This document shows positions 15,572-23,592 of a stretch of DNA of 23,592 nucleotides, in pieces (the first letter of the stretch is position 1; each line of letters begins with the position of its first letter). Source of the DNA: Parachlamydiaceae bacterium (lineage in GTDB: Bacteria; Chlamydiota; Chlamydiia; Chlamydiales; Parachlamydiaceae); the NCBI GenBank assembly GCA_013698165.1, contig JACCVN010000124.1:1-23592 (forward strand). The letters are read 5' to 3'. The notes under the pieces were generated by a model that was given only the letters and a program-made list of their open reading frames with translations, was not told the DNA's origin and did no database searches. The position numbers and the translations under genes are program-made.

Positions 15572-15583
15572 AAACTAAGCCTC

Positions 15584-17206
15584 ATGAAAAATAACACAGA
15601 TACCACTCCTATCCCTTCAGAAGATAATGTCCCGGAACGCCAACCCCTAAAGGTCCCTAAAAAAATTGGGCCCTACAACATAGAAATTCTCTTGCAACAT
15701 GGTGGCATGAACAATATCTACCTAGGGACAGATCCAAAAACAAAAGAACCATTAATCATAAAAAGTCTTCTTCCAAAATTTTTGACTCAAAGCGATATTG
15801 TCGAAAGATTTTTACGTGAAGCTGTAATTATTGCTCTTGCCGACCACCCCAATATTGTCAAGATGTATGGGCATGGAGATTGGGAAGGAGGGCATTTTAT
15901 CGCTATGGAATTCGTCTCCGGCATTTCTCTACGGCAATATATTCTCCAAAAGCCATTATCGTTAAAAAAGTGCCTGGAAATCGTTCTCGACATCTCATAC
16001 GCACTTTGCCATCTTCATGCTCATGGCATTATACATAGGGATCTAAAGCCGGAAAATATTCTTATTTCTGATACTGAAAATGTTAAATTGATTGATTTTG
16101 GTATTGCTCAACTTCTTAGCGATGCCGATGAGAGTGTAGAGATCACTGATAAACGCACAATCGGTACTCCAATTTACATGAGCCCTGAACAGCAGGAAAA
16201 CCCGGAAACAGTTTCATACCCTTCAGACATTTACTCTTTAGGCATTATTGCTTATGAGCTTGTATTAGGCAAACTGTCCTATGGCCAGCTTCATCTTTCC
16301 CTCATGCCTAAAGGGCTCCAGAAAATTTTAAATAAGGCCCTTCAACCACATCCTGAAGATAGATATCAAGACATTGTGGATTTTATCGGAGATCTTAGCG
16401 CTTACATGGCCTCGGATAATTTAAAAAAAGAAAAAAATGTTGGTGATCGCTTGAGCGATTTATCTGAAAGCTTTAAACGCGCACAAAAAATCCTGCAACC
16501 TTCCACCACACCAATTTGGCCGGGGCTGAATTTAGGCATGTCTACACTTGCAAGGTTTGAACTCCATGGCGTTTACATAGATTTTTTGCAACTTAGCGAT
16601 TTTCCGAAAATAAACACCTTAGAGCCTTCTAATGTTACATCAAGCTTATCGCGATATGTCATCCTTATAGGCGAGTCCACGACTAAAAATGCTGAAGGGA
16701 TATTACATTGCGCGCTTGTACGCGGTATGATCCATGCCCTTTTGCATAGGGACATCACAAGCTCAGAACTTGCCACAAAACTGAATCTTCTCCTATCCTC
16801 CAATAAAGAAAAAATGCCTTTTGCTTTTTGTTGCCTATTCCTTAATCAGGACGAATGTCAGCTGCATTTCATTTCCTGTGGATATGGTACTCTATTGCGC
16901 TTTCCAGAAGACTCAACAACTCCTCTCGAGATCATCGCAAAAAATTCAGTTTTAGGTTCCGGCTTCCTAAATGAATTTATTGAGTCAAGCTCATCTTGGA
17001 AATATGGCGATCAATTATTACTTTTTGGATTTTCAACAGAGAATGCCGAGCAAATTGACGCAATGAAAAATCTACTATTAAATGGCATAATTGAATACTC
17101 CGGAATGCCCCCTAGCGGGCAGGTCGATGCACTTTTACGCAAGTTAAAACTTTCTTTCAATAACCTTGCAACCGTACCTATTTTGATAAAAGCTGAAAGA
17201 AAGTAG
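15584..17206 (+). CDS. pkn5: Ser/Thr protein kinase Pkn5 with a degenerate SpoIIE/PP2C-like C-terminal domain
   Basis: A 540-residue protein. The Hanks-type kinase domain (about 28-275) has a glycine loop changed to HGGMNNIY, an ATP lysine (K60), an alpha-C glutamate (E79), HRDLKPEN (151-158), DFG (171-173), GTPIYMSPEQ (194-203) and a late Arg (R260). The catalytic residues are therefore present. Residues of about 316-490 resemble a SpoIIE/RsbU-type phosphatase: GESTTKNAEG sits where GDvSGHG is expected, a LNLLLSS helix and a CGYG turn follow, and GDQLLLFGFSTENAEQ sits where GD-x-LLLYTDGvtEA is expected. The metal-binding aspartates are lost. There is no transmembrane helix, unlike PknB-type kinases. 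CT673 (Pkn5) lies between cdsQ and cdsC in Chlamydia and is considered a T3SS substrate. Confidence 0.88.
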   Translation: MKNNTDTTPIPSEDNVPERQPLKVPKKIGPYNIEILLQHGGMNNIYLGTDPKTKEPLIIKSLLPKFLTQSDIVERFLREAVIIALADHPNIVKMYGHGDWEGGHFIAMEFVSGISLRQYILQKPLSLKKCLEIVLDISYALCHLHAHGIIHRDLKPENILISDTENVKLIDFGIAQLLSDADESVEITDKRTIGTPIYMSPEQQENPETVSYPSDIYSLGIIAYELVLGKLSYGQLHLSLMPKGLQKILNKALQPHPEDRYQDIVDFIGDLSAYMASDNLKKEKNVGDRLSDLSESFKRAQKILQPSTTPIWPGLNLGMSTLARFELHGVYIDFLQLSDFPKINTLEPSNVTSSLSRYVILIGESTTKNAEGILHCALVRGMIHALLHRDITSSELATKLNLLLSSNKEKMPFAFCCLFLNQDECQLHFISCGYGTLLRFPEDSTTPLEIIAKNSVLGSGFLNEFIESSSSWKYGDQLLLFGFSTENAEQIDAMKNLLLNGIIEYSGMPPSGQVDALLRKLKLSFNNLATVPILIKAERK

Positions 17207-17339
17207 CTTTTAGCTGGAAATTAATTAGGAGCTTTGAAATAAATGGGAGCTTCAGGAGATTATAGACCTCTCGGATCAAGTTGATTATTAGAGAGAAGAT
17301 ACTACTGAGAATTAAAAAAAATAACGACTCATTAGGCAC

Positions 17340-20300
17340 ATGAAGAATATTTTTAAGCGTCAAAAGGGATTTCACCTCAACAGCATTAATTTGCTGCTGA
17401 CTAGTGCTCTGTTAAGTCAATCTATTGCAGCATATGCGACTGATGCTGAACGATTAGAATATAACAATCGGCTACAGCGAACGACAAATTACTATGATTC
17501 TCAGGACTACCGTTCTGCCTCCAATGTTCCTCCTGGAGGCTATCATTCCCCGGGGCAACTCTTCTTTCCTATAGATCAAGGTCAAGTTGGAAATGGCATA
17601 GTTGCACAAACGGATAGCAATCAAACCCCTGCAAGCCCTAATTCATCCGAGGATACTCAAGGTAACAACTCAACACAGCCTGTTGAAAGGACCCCTGCAG
17701 CACCCCCACAAGAAGTTAATAGCGATGTTCCTGTCAACCCGCAGCTTAAAACGATCTTGATCAATTTCAATAATGTCGGGATCATTGAGTATATTCGGTT
17801 CATCAGTAGAGCAACGGGCAAAAACTTCGTTTTTGATGAGAATGATCTGCAATTTAATGTCACAATAATCTCTGAAGAGCCCGCCACGATTGAAAACATC
17901 ATGACGGCACTTCTTCAAGAACTGCGCATACACGACCTTACAATGCTGGAGCAAGGCAATAATCTCATCATTCACAAAAATTTGAAAGTTAATGCAGTCT
18001 CTCAGGTCATTGCAGATGATATTATTTCCACTAGCCCACCAAGTGAGATCGTTACACAAGTATTTAAACTAAATACTGCAGATCCTACTAAAGTCGCTGC
18101 TGTGATCAAACCTTTAACCTCTGATTTTGCCCTTGTAGAGGTTCTCTTAGGCACAAATCACCTGATAATTACTGATCTAAGCACTAATGTGGCGCAAATT
18201 GCAAAACTTATCAAAAGCGTCGACTCTCCAAATAGCGGTATGGTTGTTGGCCAGTATGTTGTCAGAACGACCTCTGCAGATGCCCTCATCGACATGGCCC
18301 AAAGGATTATCTCTCCCATTTCACAGGAACAGCCCTTAACAATGGTCGCCTGGCCTGCCTCTAACAGCATTTTCATCGTTTCAACTCCCTACATTGTCGA
18401 ACGTACCCTTTCAATCCTGCAGCACATCGACCAAAATCAGAAATCCACGAAAATCTTTGAACTGGGCGATCTTAAATATTCGGATATCCCTTTCAAAGAA
18501 CTCCCTCCTCCAGGCCTTTCGATCAATGGTGAAAGCTATACTCCTACACTAGAAGAAATGGAAAGAAGAACTCAACCTGAGTACGAGCCCCAGTATGATC
18601 AATACGGGCAATATATTCAATTCGATCAATTTATTCCGCCAGCACCTGGGTTACCAAGCGCACCGTTTTCTAACCAAACGATTCTACCTACTCCTCCAGG
18701 GACTCAACCCTCAACTCCAGGGACTCAGACCTTGACTCCAGGGACTCAGATTTTGACTCCAGGGACTCAGCCCCTGACTCCAGGGATACAACCAACTCCA
18801 GCGCCAAGATCGTTTAGCCAATGGCAGCAAAATCTGGACGGTAATTGGATTTTAAGATTGCAACCTCAGCAAAGACCATCCTCTCGACCACCAGATGGTC
18901 GTTGGAATATTAATCCCAATGGAGATTGGTCTTTCAGCCCTGGCCAAGAGCAACAACCATTAGCTCCGGGAGAAATTGAAGACGCGCCAATAGGCCAATG
19001 GATTTTAGAACCGGGTGGCTATTGGACCTATAGGCTAGTAGAAGGCGAATCCATCAGCGTACGAAGGCTGTCGCGTTCTTTACCGCAAGATGCGAACATC
19101 CCTTTTGGAGCTAAAAGGAAAAGCCTTTTTTCAGTGTATAAGCTGCAATACCGCAAAGGTGATTCTATCCAAAGATCGCTGCAACAAATTGCAAGCAGCT
19201 TAATGGCTAGCCGCGACTTCAATGCTGAGCTAATTGACACTTTGACAAGCGTTCAATGGCTTGAAACATCTAATTCTCTGATTTTTACCGGATTTCAAGA
19301 AAGCTTACTCAGAATGCGCGAGCTGATGGCACAAGTTGATACTCCCCTACGTCAAGTATTTATTGAAATGCTGATCCTGGAAACCTCTGTTGAAGATTCT
19401 TTAGAATATAGCGTCACATTTGGTTCAAGATTTGCCGGCGACGAATGGGCAGGAGGTCAAGGCTTCAACCAATCAGGAGGTAGAAACCTTGCAAGCCCAC
19501 TCAACAACACGCTTAATCAAGCAGCTCTCTCTGGCGAGCTAGGTGCAACAGCTGCAAATAATTTCTTTGGAACTCAAGGGCTCAATATAGGAGTCATTGG
19601 ACAAAAAATTGTCAATACGGCACTTGGCACAGAATTTCATTCTATTTCCGCACTACTGCAAGCATTACGTCTAAAAAACAATACGAATGTTATTTTAAAT
19701 CCGAAAATCATTACTGAAGATAGTGTTCCCGCTGAAATTTTTGTCGGACAAAATATCAGTTTTAAAACCCAGTCGATTTCAAACGACCAAGGGAATAACA
19801 TTACCACAAACTTCCAATTCCAGGACGTTGGCACTCGGCTTCGAGTAACACCTAGGCTTGGAAATAATGATATTATCAGCCTTGAAATTGCGCAGGAGAT
19901 CAGCTCAGTAATTGCTACTCCTGGCGGTGGGGGCAATATCAATAATGCTCCACAAGGTCCCAATACATCAAAAAGTACCACAACGACACGCGTACACTTG
20001 CCAAGCGGATATTTCTTAATTATCAGCGGTATGATGCGCGATCAGGTAGACCAAGCAGCGATCCAAGTCCCCTGCCTTGGCGCTCTTCCTATCATTGGCG
20101 CAGCCTTTAAAGATAAATCCTATAACAAGAGTAAACGTAATCAGATGATCTTCCTCAGGCCTGTTATTGTCGAAACTGAAGAAGAGATCCAAAATCTTAC
20201 CAAACATCAACAGGATATCTGGCAATTCAAAAAAGAATATCCACAGAAACATGATTGGATTTATGAATCTGAACAAGCGTTAGACTTCCTTAACCTACGA

Positions 20301-20351
20301 CGCAGTCCAATTGTAGAAACGGATCCTTTTAGAACAACGGATGATTGGTAG
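17340..20351 (+). CDS. cdsC: T3SS outer-membrane secretin CdsC (SctC)
   Basis: This 1003-residue protein forms the outer-membrane ring. A signal peptide (1-33, ending AYA) is followed by a disordered Gln/Pro/Ser-rich stretch to about 133. Periplasmic N-domains follow at about 135-215 (KTILINFNNVGIIEYIRFIS), 235-300 and 302-370. Residues 385-570 are an insert with PGTQ-type repeats and Gly-x-Trp repeats. A last N-domain lies at about 595-670. The secretin core (about 672-945) includes NVILNPKI, VGQNISFKT, the strand VGTRLRVTPRL, and the signature VPCLGALPIIGAAF (910-923). The C-terminal tail (946-1003) may be the pilotin or anchor region. C. trachomatis CdsC is about 920 residues. The 133-base gap after pkn5 holds nothing clear. 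Confidence 0.95.
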   Translation: MKNIFKRQKGFHLNSINLLLTSALLSQSIAAYATDAERLEYNNRLQRTTNYYDSQDYRSASNVPPGGYHSPGQLFFPIDQGQVGNGIVAQTDSNQTPASPNSSEDTQGNNSTQPVERTPAAPPQEVNSDVPVNPQLKTILINFNNVGIIEYIRFISRATGKNFVFDENDLQFNVTIISEEPATIENIMTALLQELRIHDLTMLEQGNNLIIHKNLKVNAVSQVIADDIISTSPPSEIVTQVFKLNTADPTKVAAVIKPLTSDFALVEVLLGTNHLIITDLSTNVAQIAKLIKSVDSPNSGMVVGQYVVRTTSADALIDMAQRIISPISQEQPLTMVAWPASNSIFIVSTPYIVERTLSILQHIDQNQKSTKIFELGDLKYSDIPFKELPPPGLSINGESYTPTLEEMERRTQPEYEPQYDQYGQYIQFDQFIPPAPGLPSAPFSNQTILPTPPGTQPSTPGTQTLTPGTQILTPGTQPLTPGIQPTPAPRSFSQWQQNLDGNWILRLQPQQRPSSRPPDGRWNINPNGDWSFSPGQEQQPLAPGEIEDAPIGQWILEPGGYWTYRLVEGESISVRRLSRSLPQDANIPFGAKRKSLFSVYKLQYRKGDSIQRSLQQIASSLMASRDFNAELIDTLTSVQWLETSNSLIFTGFQESLLRMRELMAQVDTPLRQVFIEMLILETSVEDSLEYSVTFGSRFAGDEWAGGQGFNQSGGRNLASPLNNTLNQAALSGELGATAANNFFGTQGLNIGVIGQKIVNTALGTEFHSISALLQALRLKNNTNVILNPKIITEDSVPAEIFVGQNISFKTQSISNDQGNNITTNFQFQDVGTRLRVTPRLGNNDIISLEIAQEISSVIATPGGGGNINNAPQGPNTSKSTTTTRVHLPSGYFLIISGMMRDQVDQAAIQVPCLGALPIIGAAFKDKSYNKSKRNQMIFLRPVIVETEEEIQNLTKHQQDIWQFKKEYPQKHDWIYESEQALDFLNLRRSPIVETDPFRTTDDW
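18696..18793 (+). repeat. Tandem 21-bp repeat inside cdsC
   Basis: Units begin at 18696, 18717, 18738 and 18759, with a partial fifth at 18780. Each encodes a seven-residue PGTQ-x-x-T unit. The repeat is in frame and lies in the non-conserved insert of the secretin. Confidence 0.9.
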
Positions 20352-20360
20352 GCAGAATAA

Positions 20361-21368
20361 ATGAGAAGCCAAATTTCCTCTTTGCGTCCTGTTTTGGCGA
20401 TGTTCACTAAAAAAGTGAACATCGCCCTTCTTTTTACTGCCTTAGCTAACTGTATTTTTTGCAGTAGTTGTCAAAGGTCTTGTGAGCCTTTTAAACCAAA
20501 TATTTGCTACTACCCGCCCCCTTGCCTAATCGAAAGTAGGCCCTCAGCATTTACACCATTAACAGCTGAAGAATGCAAAAGCGATTGGGGTAAAGAAATC
20601 AGACTTGCCTATGCTTTTGGGAAACAGCAAGATTTTTATCGCGCCATCACGGGATTTAAATCTGCGCTTGTGTTTCTTCCCAAAAACAAACTAGAACGCA
20701 AAATGCAGATCGAATACGGAATTATCCAATCCTATTACTTAGGATGCAAATACCGCGATGCAATTGAATACTTTGAAGGGTGCGAACTTTTGTATGCCCC
20801 TAAAGACTTTCCAGCCTATCACGATCTTCTCATCCTGCTGTATGATGCCTACCTCAAAATCGACAATGAAGAAAAAGCATGCAATATGCTGGGGGTCATC
20901 AATCAAGAATATCCAAACGAAGCAAATACGCTTATTCTATCGAAAGGTTTTTTAGATGGTGATATTCCAAACATTAAAGAAGCTGCCCAATGCAGCCCCG
21001 ACAAGGAAGAGATCGATTGCTTTATCAATGAATACTTAAGCGTATCAAAAGATGAACGACGCGCCCAGGTGTATCAAGCCCTGCTCCCAGGAGCAGGATA
21101 TCTATACGTCGGACAAAAAGATGCTGCCAGAACATCATTTTTGATCAATTTGCTCTTCACATGGGCTGCTTATCAATTCTTTGATAGAGGTTACATCGCC
21201 GCAGGCATAATCACAGCCTCTCTGGAAGCCGGATGGTATTTTGGCGGTATCAATGGCGCCCGTTTAGAAGCCAGGGAATTTAATGAACGTCTTTTCGGAG
21301 TCAATGGCCGCGAATTTATGCGCTGCCACGGTTACTTCCCAATTTTAATGCTCGAAACAACTTTTTAG
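20361..21368 (+). CDS. TPR-containing membrane-associated protein
   Basis: A 335-residue protein. A signal-like N-terminus (KKVNIALLFTALANCIFC) is followed by a Cys/Pro-rich stretch. LANC and SSC could be non-standard lipidation sites, but neither is a classic lipobox. Residues of about 75-225 hold TPR-like helix pairs, with segments such as AYAFGKQQDFYRAITGFKSA and GCKYRDAIEYFEGCELL. Residues of about 236-295 start with ALLPGAGYLYVGQKDAA and contain two hydrophobic helices, the LPGAG-type membrane module often found in small proteins encoded near yidD. The start is taken at 20361, ten bases after the cdsC stop; an ATG at 20400 is an alternative. In C. trachomatis the gene after cdsC is an McsB-like kinase, so synteny ends here. 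Function unknown. Confidence 0.65.
   Translation: MRSQISSLRPVLAMFTKKVNIALLFTALANCIFCSSCQRSCEPFKPNICYYPPPCLIESRPSAFTPLTAEECKSDWGKEIRLAYAFGKQQDFYRAITGFKSALVFLPKNKLERKMQIEYGIIQSYYLGCKYRDAIEYFEGCELLYAPKDFPAYHDLLILLYDAYLKIDNEEKACNMLGVINQEYPNEANTLILSKGFLDGDIPNIKEAAQCSPDKEEIDCFINEYLSVSKDERRAQVYQALLPGAGYLYVGQKDAARTSFLINLLFTWAAYQFFDRGYIAAGIITASLEAGWYFGGINGARLEAREFNERLFGVNGREFMRCHGYFPILMLETTF
20396..20426 (+). terminator. Perfect 13-bp hairpin at the beginning of the TPR gene
   Basis: 20396-20408 pairs perfectly with 20414-20426 around an A5 loop and is followed by CTTCTTTTT. It has the form of an intrinsic terminator yet lies inside the coding region if translation starts at 20361, and it covers the second ATG at 20400. 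Confidence 0.5.
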
Positions 21369-21396
21369 AGATTGAAAAACAACCCTTAGTCATTTA

Positions 21397-21840
21397 ATGA
21401 AACCCATTTTAGCCATGAACTTTAGCGCCGTTTTCAGTCCCTATACAGCTTCGGCCCTTAAGATACTCACACTTCTTTGCTTTCTTACGGCAACATTCAT
21501 TTTGGAAGCAGATCCATGGGGAAAAGATGCTGACCTCTGCGAGCGACCCAATACATGCTGTTCATCTGTACCAGAAAAATGCCCTACCCCTATCATGGGA
21601 TCTGTTGCTGAAATCCTTATCGGTTTCCATCAAAAAGTCATTTCCCCTGCCGATGGCCCCCGAAGCCATTTTTTGCCGAGCAGTTCACAATATACTTTAG
21701 ATGCGATGCGCAAATATGGATTCTTCAAGGGAGTGGCAATGGGCTGCGACCGCCTTATGCGTGAAAACAATGAAGAATGGGTCTATCAAACAGGCTATAA
21801 TTGCGCGGGCCAAAAGATGAAATTGGACCCTGTACGATAA
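21397..21840 (+). CDS. yidD: YidD-like membrane protein insertion factor with an N-terminal extension
   Basis: A 147-residue protein whose residues of about 68-147 align by eye with YidD: a helix containing LIGFHQKVISP, then GPRSHFLPSSSQYTLDAMRKYGFFKG, then a CDRLMR helix. Canonical YidD proteins are 70-85 residues and carry GPRCRFxPTCSQYA. Here both cysteines are serines (S90, S96). A hydrophobic segment at about 21-36 and a Cys-rich stretch (C48, C54, C55, C62) precede the domain. YidD helps insert inner-membrane proteins alongside YidC, but no yidC, rnpA or rpmH is in this window. There is no clear SD; the gene starts 28 bases after the TPR gene and is probably cotranscribed with it. Confidence 0.72.
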   Translation: MKPILAMNFSAVFSPYTASALKILTLLCFLTATFILEADPWGKDADLCERPNTCCSSVPEKCPTPIMGSVAEILIGFHQKVISPADGPRSHFLPSSSQYTLDAMRKYGFFKGVAMGCDRLMRENNEEWVYQTGYNCAGQKMKLDPVR

Positions 21841-21864
21841 AAACTTCTAAAGATTTGGAATCCA

Positions 21865-23406
21865 ATGGCACTTGCACTTTTAAATTCTGCCTCTCTAGCC
21901 TGCCTTGATGCAAATTTGGTCAATATTGAAGTTGATGCACAGATCGCCCCGGAAAAATTAACGATTATCATCGTAGGCCTACCGGATGCCGCGGTTAAAG
22001 AATCTCGAGATCGCGTATTGGCTGCGATAAAAAATTCGGGTTTTAAATTAGGTCTCCTTTATTGCATTATTAATTTAGCTCCCGGAGATCTTCGCAAAGA
22101 AGGCCCTCTTTATGATCTTCCTATAGCCCTTGGCCTGCTTTGCTCGCTTGGTCGGATGCCCCCCGATTGTCCTTATAGTGATTATTTAGTGGTCGGAGAG
22201 CTGTCGCTAAGCGGTTCAATGCGCCCTATACAAGGTGCTCTAGCAATTGCCTTACTGGCACGCAATCTTGGCAAAAAAGGGATTCTGCTGCCTGCCCAAA
22301 ATGCCAAAGAAGCCGCTACAGTACCTGGCATTAACGTCTATGCCATTCATCATTTGAATGAGGCTGTACAATTTTTCTTGAACCCCGAAAGCCTCCAACC
22401 GGTACGCTCGGAAATTTCCGATGATATCTTCAGCAGCGCCATCCCTTCTATCGACTTTGCAGATATTAAAGGGCAAGAACATGTCAAGCGCGCCATTGAA
22501 ATTGCAGCTGCCGGAGCTCATAATGTCGTTCTTTCTGGACCTCCAGGCTCAGGCAAAACGATGCTCGCCAAAGCATTCATTGGAATTATTCCCGAATTGA
22601 CCCTTGATGAAGCTTTAGAAATCACAAAAGTCCACTCGGTCGCCGGCATGCTGCCGGAAGGCCAAGCTGTTATTACCCAGCGACCTTTTAGATCTCCTCA
22701 CCATACTGTCAGTTACGCTGGCTTAATTGGAGGAGGCATGGTTCCACGGCCCGGAGAGGTTTCACTTGCTCATCATGGAATTCTTTTTCTGGATGAACTT
22801 CCGGAATTTTCTCGCACAGTCCTTGAAGTGCTGCGCCAGCCTCTTGAAGATCGTAAAGTGACGATCAGCCGTGCAAATGGCAATTTTACTTTTCCCACAA
22901 ATTTCATATGCATTGCAGCGATGAATCCTTGCCCCTGCGGCAATCTAGGCCATCCGGACAAACCTTGCCGGGATACTCAAACACAGGTCGATCGCTATCT
23001 TAGCAAAATTTCCGGCCCGCTTTGGGACCGCATGGATATGCACATTACCGTCCCACCACTTCGTTATCACGATATTATTTCTACAAAAAGCGGTGAAACA
23101 TCTGCGACAATACGCCAACGAGTCAGGCAAGCAAGAAAACGTCAGCATGCGCGCTTTGGTAAAGTCAAAAATAATGCGGAAATGAGCTCCAGAGAAATCA
23201 AAGAATTCTGTCCTTTAGACTCTGCTTGCCACGATTTGCTGCGGCAAGTTGTGGACACGATGGGCGCCTCTGCAAGAGCCTGCGATAGGCTATTGCGCGT
23301 AGCCTTGACTGTTGCTGACTTGGCCGGCGACCCACATGTCACAAAAAGCCATCTTTTGGAAGCAATCAACTTTCGTAACTTGCAACATCAATTTACTAAG
23401 CATTGA
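21865..23406 (+). CDS. comM: ComM/YifB-family AAA+ ATPase (Mg-chelatase-like)
   Basis: A 513-residue protein of normal length for the family. The N-terminal Lon-protease-like fold spans about 1-180 (VGLPDAAVKESRDRVLAAI, then LAPGDLRKEGPLYDLPIALG). The Mg-chelatase ATPase has Walker A GPPGSGKT (225-232) and Walker B ILFLDELPEF (306-315). Next come RQPLEDRKVTISRA, a Cys cluster (C356, C358, C368) and a C-terminal helical lid. ComM is a hexameric helicase that drives branch migration in natural transformation of some bacteria; in others its role is unclear. It starts 24 bases after the yidD-like gene. It is a housekeeping-type gene, not part of secretion. Confidence 0.95.
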   Translation: MALALLNSASLACLDANLVNIEVDAQIAPEKLTIIIVGLPDAAVKESRDRVLAAIKNSGFKLGLLYCIINLAPGDLRKEGPLYDLPIALGLLCSLGRMPPDCPYSDYLVVGELSLSGSMRPIQGALAIALLARNLGKKGILLPAQNAKEAATVPGINVYAIHHLNEAVQFFLNPESLQPVRSEISDDIFSSAIPSIDFADIKGQEHVKRAIEIAAAGAHNVVLSGPPGSGKTMLAKAFIGIIPELTLDEALEITKVHSVAGMLPEGQAVITQRPFRSPHHTVSYAGLIGGGMVPRPGEVSLAHHGILFLDELPEFSRTVLEVLRQPLEDRKVTISRANGNFTFPTNFICIAAMNPCPCGNLGHPDKPCRDTQTQVDRYLSKISGPLWDRMDMHITVPPLRYHDIISTKSGETSATIRQRVRQARKRQHARFGKVKNNAEMSSREIKEFCPLDSACHDLLRQVVDTMGASARACDRLLRVALTVADLAGDPHVTKSHLLEAINFRNLQHQFTKH

Positions 23407-23485
23407 CGGACAATATACTCAACAGAGCTGAGTCTGAGAAAAAAAGGATCTGTATTGGTCTTCACAAGCCGCCCCTTCGGGACTT

Positions 23486-23592
23486 ATATTCAAATATTCC
23501 CCACCCATAGTTTGCCCCTATCGGGACTACACTATGGGCTTTACACAATTAGCCCCATTCGGGGCATACTATGGGGGGGAATATTTGAATAT
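23486..23592. repeat. Nested palindromic element at the window end
   Basis: The left arm 23486-23511 and right arm 23568-23592 are inverted copies about 25 bases long with one small difference in a C/G run. Inside are a GCCCC/GGGGC hairpin (23552-23565), a related half-hairpin at about 23514-23526, and an extra CTATGGG at 23532-23538. A further GCCCCTTCGGGAC-type motif lies just outside at 23471-23483. The element may go on past the window. It follows the comM stop by about 80 bases and could be a dispersed repeat acting as terminator. Confidence 0.7.

Noticed and set aside
17243..17284. Possible 13-residue micro-ORF between pkn5 and cdsC
   Set aside because: An ATG with AGGAG about 12 bases upstream exists, but the spacing is poor and 13 residues are too few to judge.
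20430..20475. Classic lipoprotein signal in the TPR protein
   Set aside because: The candidate sites read LANC and SSC; neither has the usual small residue pattern with Leu at -3 and Gly/Ala at -1, so lipidation is left open.
20361..21368. An McsB-like arginine kinase after cdsC, as in C. trachomatis
   Set aside because: The protein here has TPR helices and an LPGAG membrane module and shows no guanidino-kinase motif.
23471..23565. Repeated GCCCC...GGG motifs as a CRISPR-like array
   Set aside because: The units are short, unequal and unevenly spaced, and sit inside a larger palindrome; there are no spacer-like segments and no cas genes.

Overview
The window comes from a member of the Chlamydiae, most likely an environmental (Parachlamydia-like) lineage. 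All genes lie on the + strand. Most of the window is type III secretion (T3SS) genes in the order known from Chlamydia trachomatis CT663-CT674. Gene names below rest on motifs plus that gene order, recalled from knowledge and not searched here.

Layout. (1) 1-3400: tail of an upstream gene, then an lcrH/sycD-type chaperone gene and two hydrophobic translocator genes (CopB-like, CopD-like), closed by strong inverted repeats. (2) 3444-7213: a CesT-fold chaperone gene in the position of scc4, a promoter, the inner-ring gene cdsD (one FHA domain), a hairpin terminator, and then an unexpected 536-residue protein. This protein carries the signature residues of the guanidino-modifying (amidinotransferase/deiminase) fold. 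(3) 7385-12653: cdsE, cdsF (needle, with a structured leader), cdsG, a CT668-like gene whose C-terminus looks like an inner-rod protein, cdsN (ATPase), cdsO (stalk) and cdsP (needle-length ruler with T3S4 domain). (4) 12654-14164: a 604-base gap with nested palindromes, then a secreted collagen-like protein with a C-terminal domain resembling those of BclA. (5) 14165-20351: cdsQ (C-ring), pkn5 (Ser/Thr kinase joined to a degenerate SpoIIE/PP2C-like domain) and cdsC (secretin with a Pro/Gln/Trp-rich insert). (6) 20361-23592: a TPR membrane protein, a YidD-like protein that lacks the usual cysteines, a ComM/YifB AAA ATPase, and a palindromic repeat cut by the window end.

How the genes work together: CdsD, CdsQ, CdsN and CdsO build the inner-membrane and cytoplasmic export apparatus. 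CdsC is the outer-membrane ring. CdsF, with chaperones CdsE and CdsG, makes the needle, and CdsP sets its length. The LcrH-type and CesT-type chaperones hold the translocators or other substrates. Pkn5 is a probable effector or regulator.

The main novelties are the guanidino-enzyme-like gene and the collagen-like gene inserted between T3SS genes, the kinase-pseudophosphatase fusion, the inner-rod signature in the CT668-like protein, and several palindromic intergenic elements.
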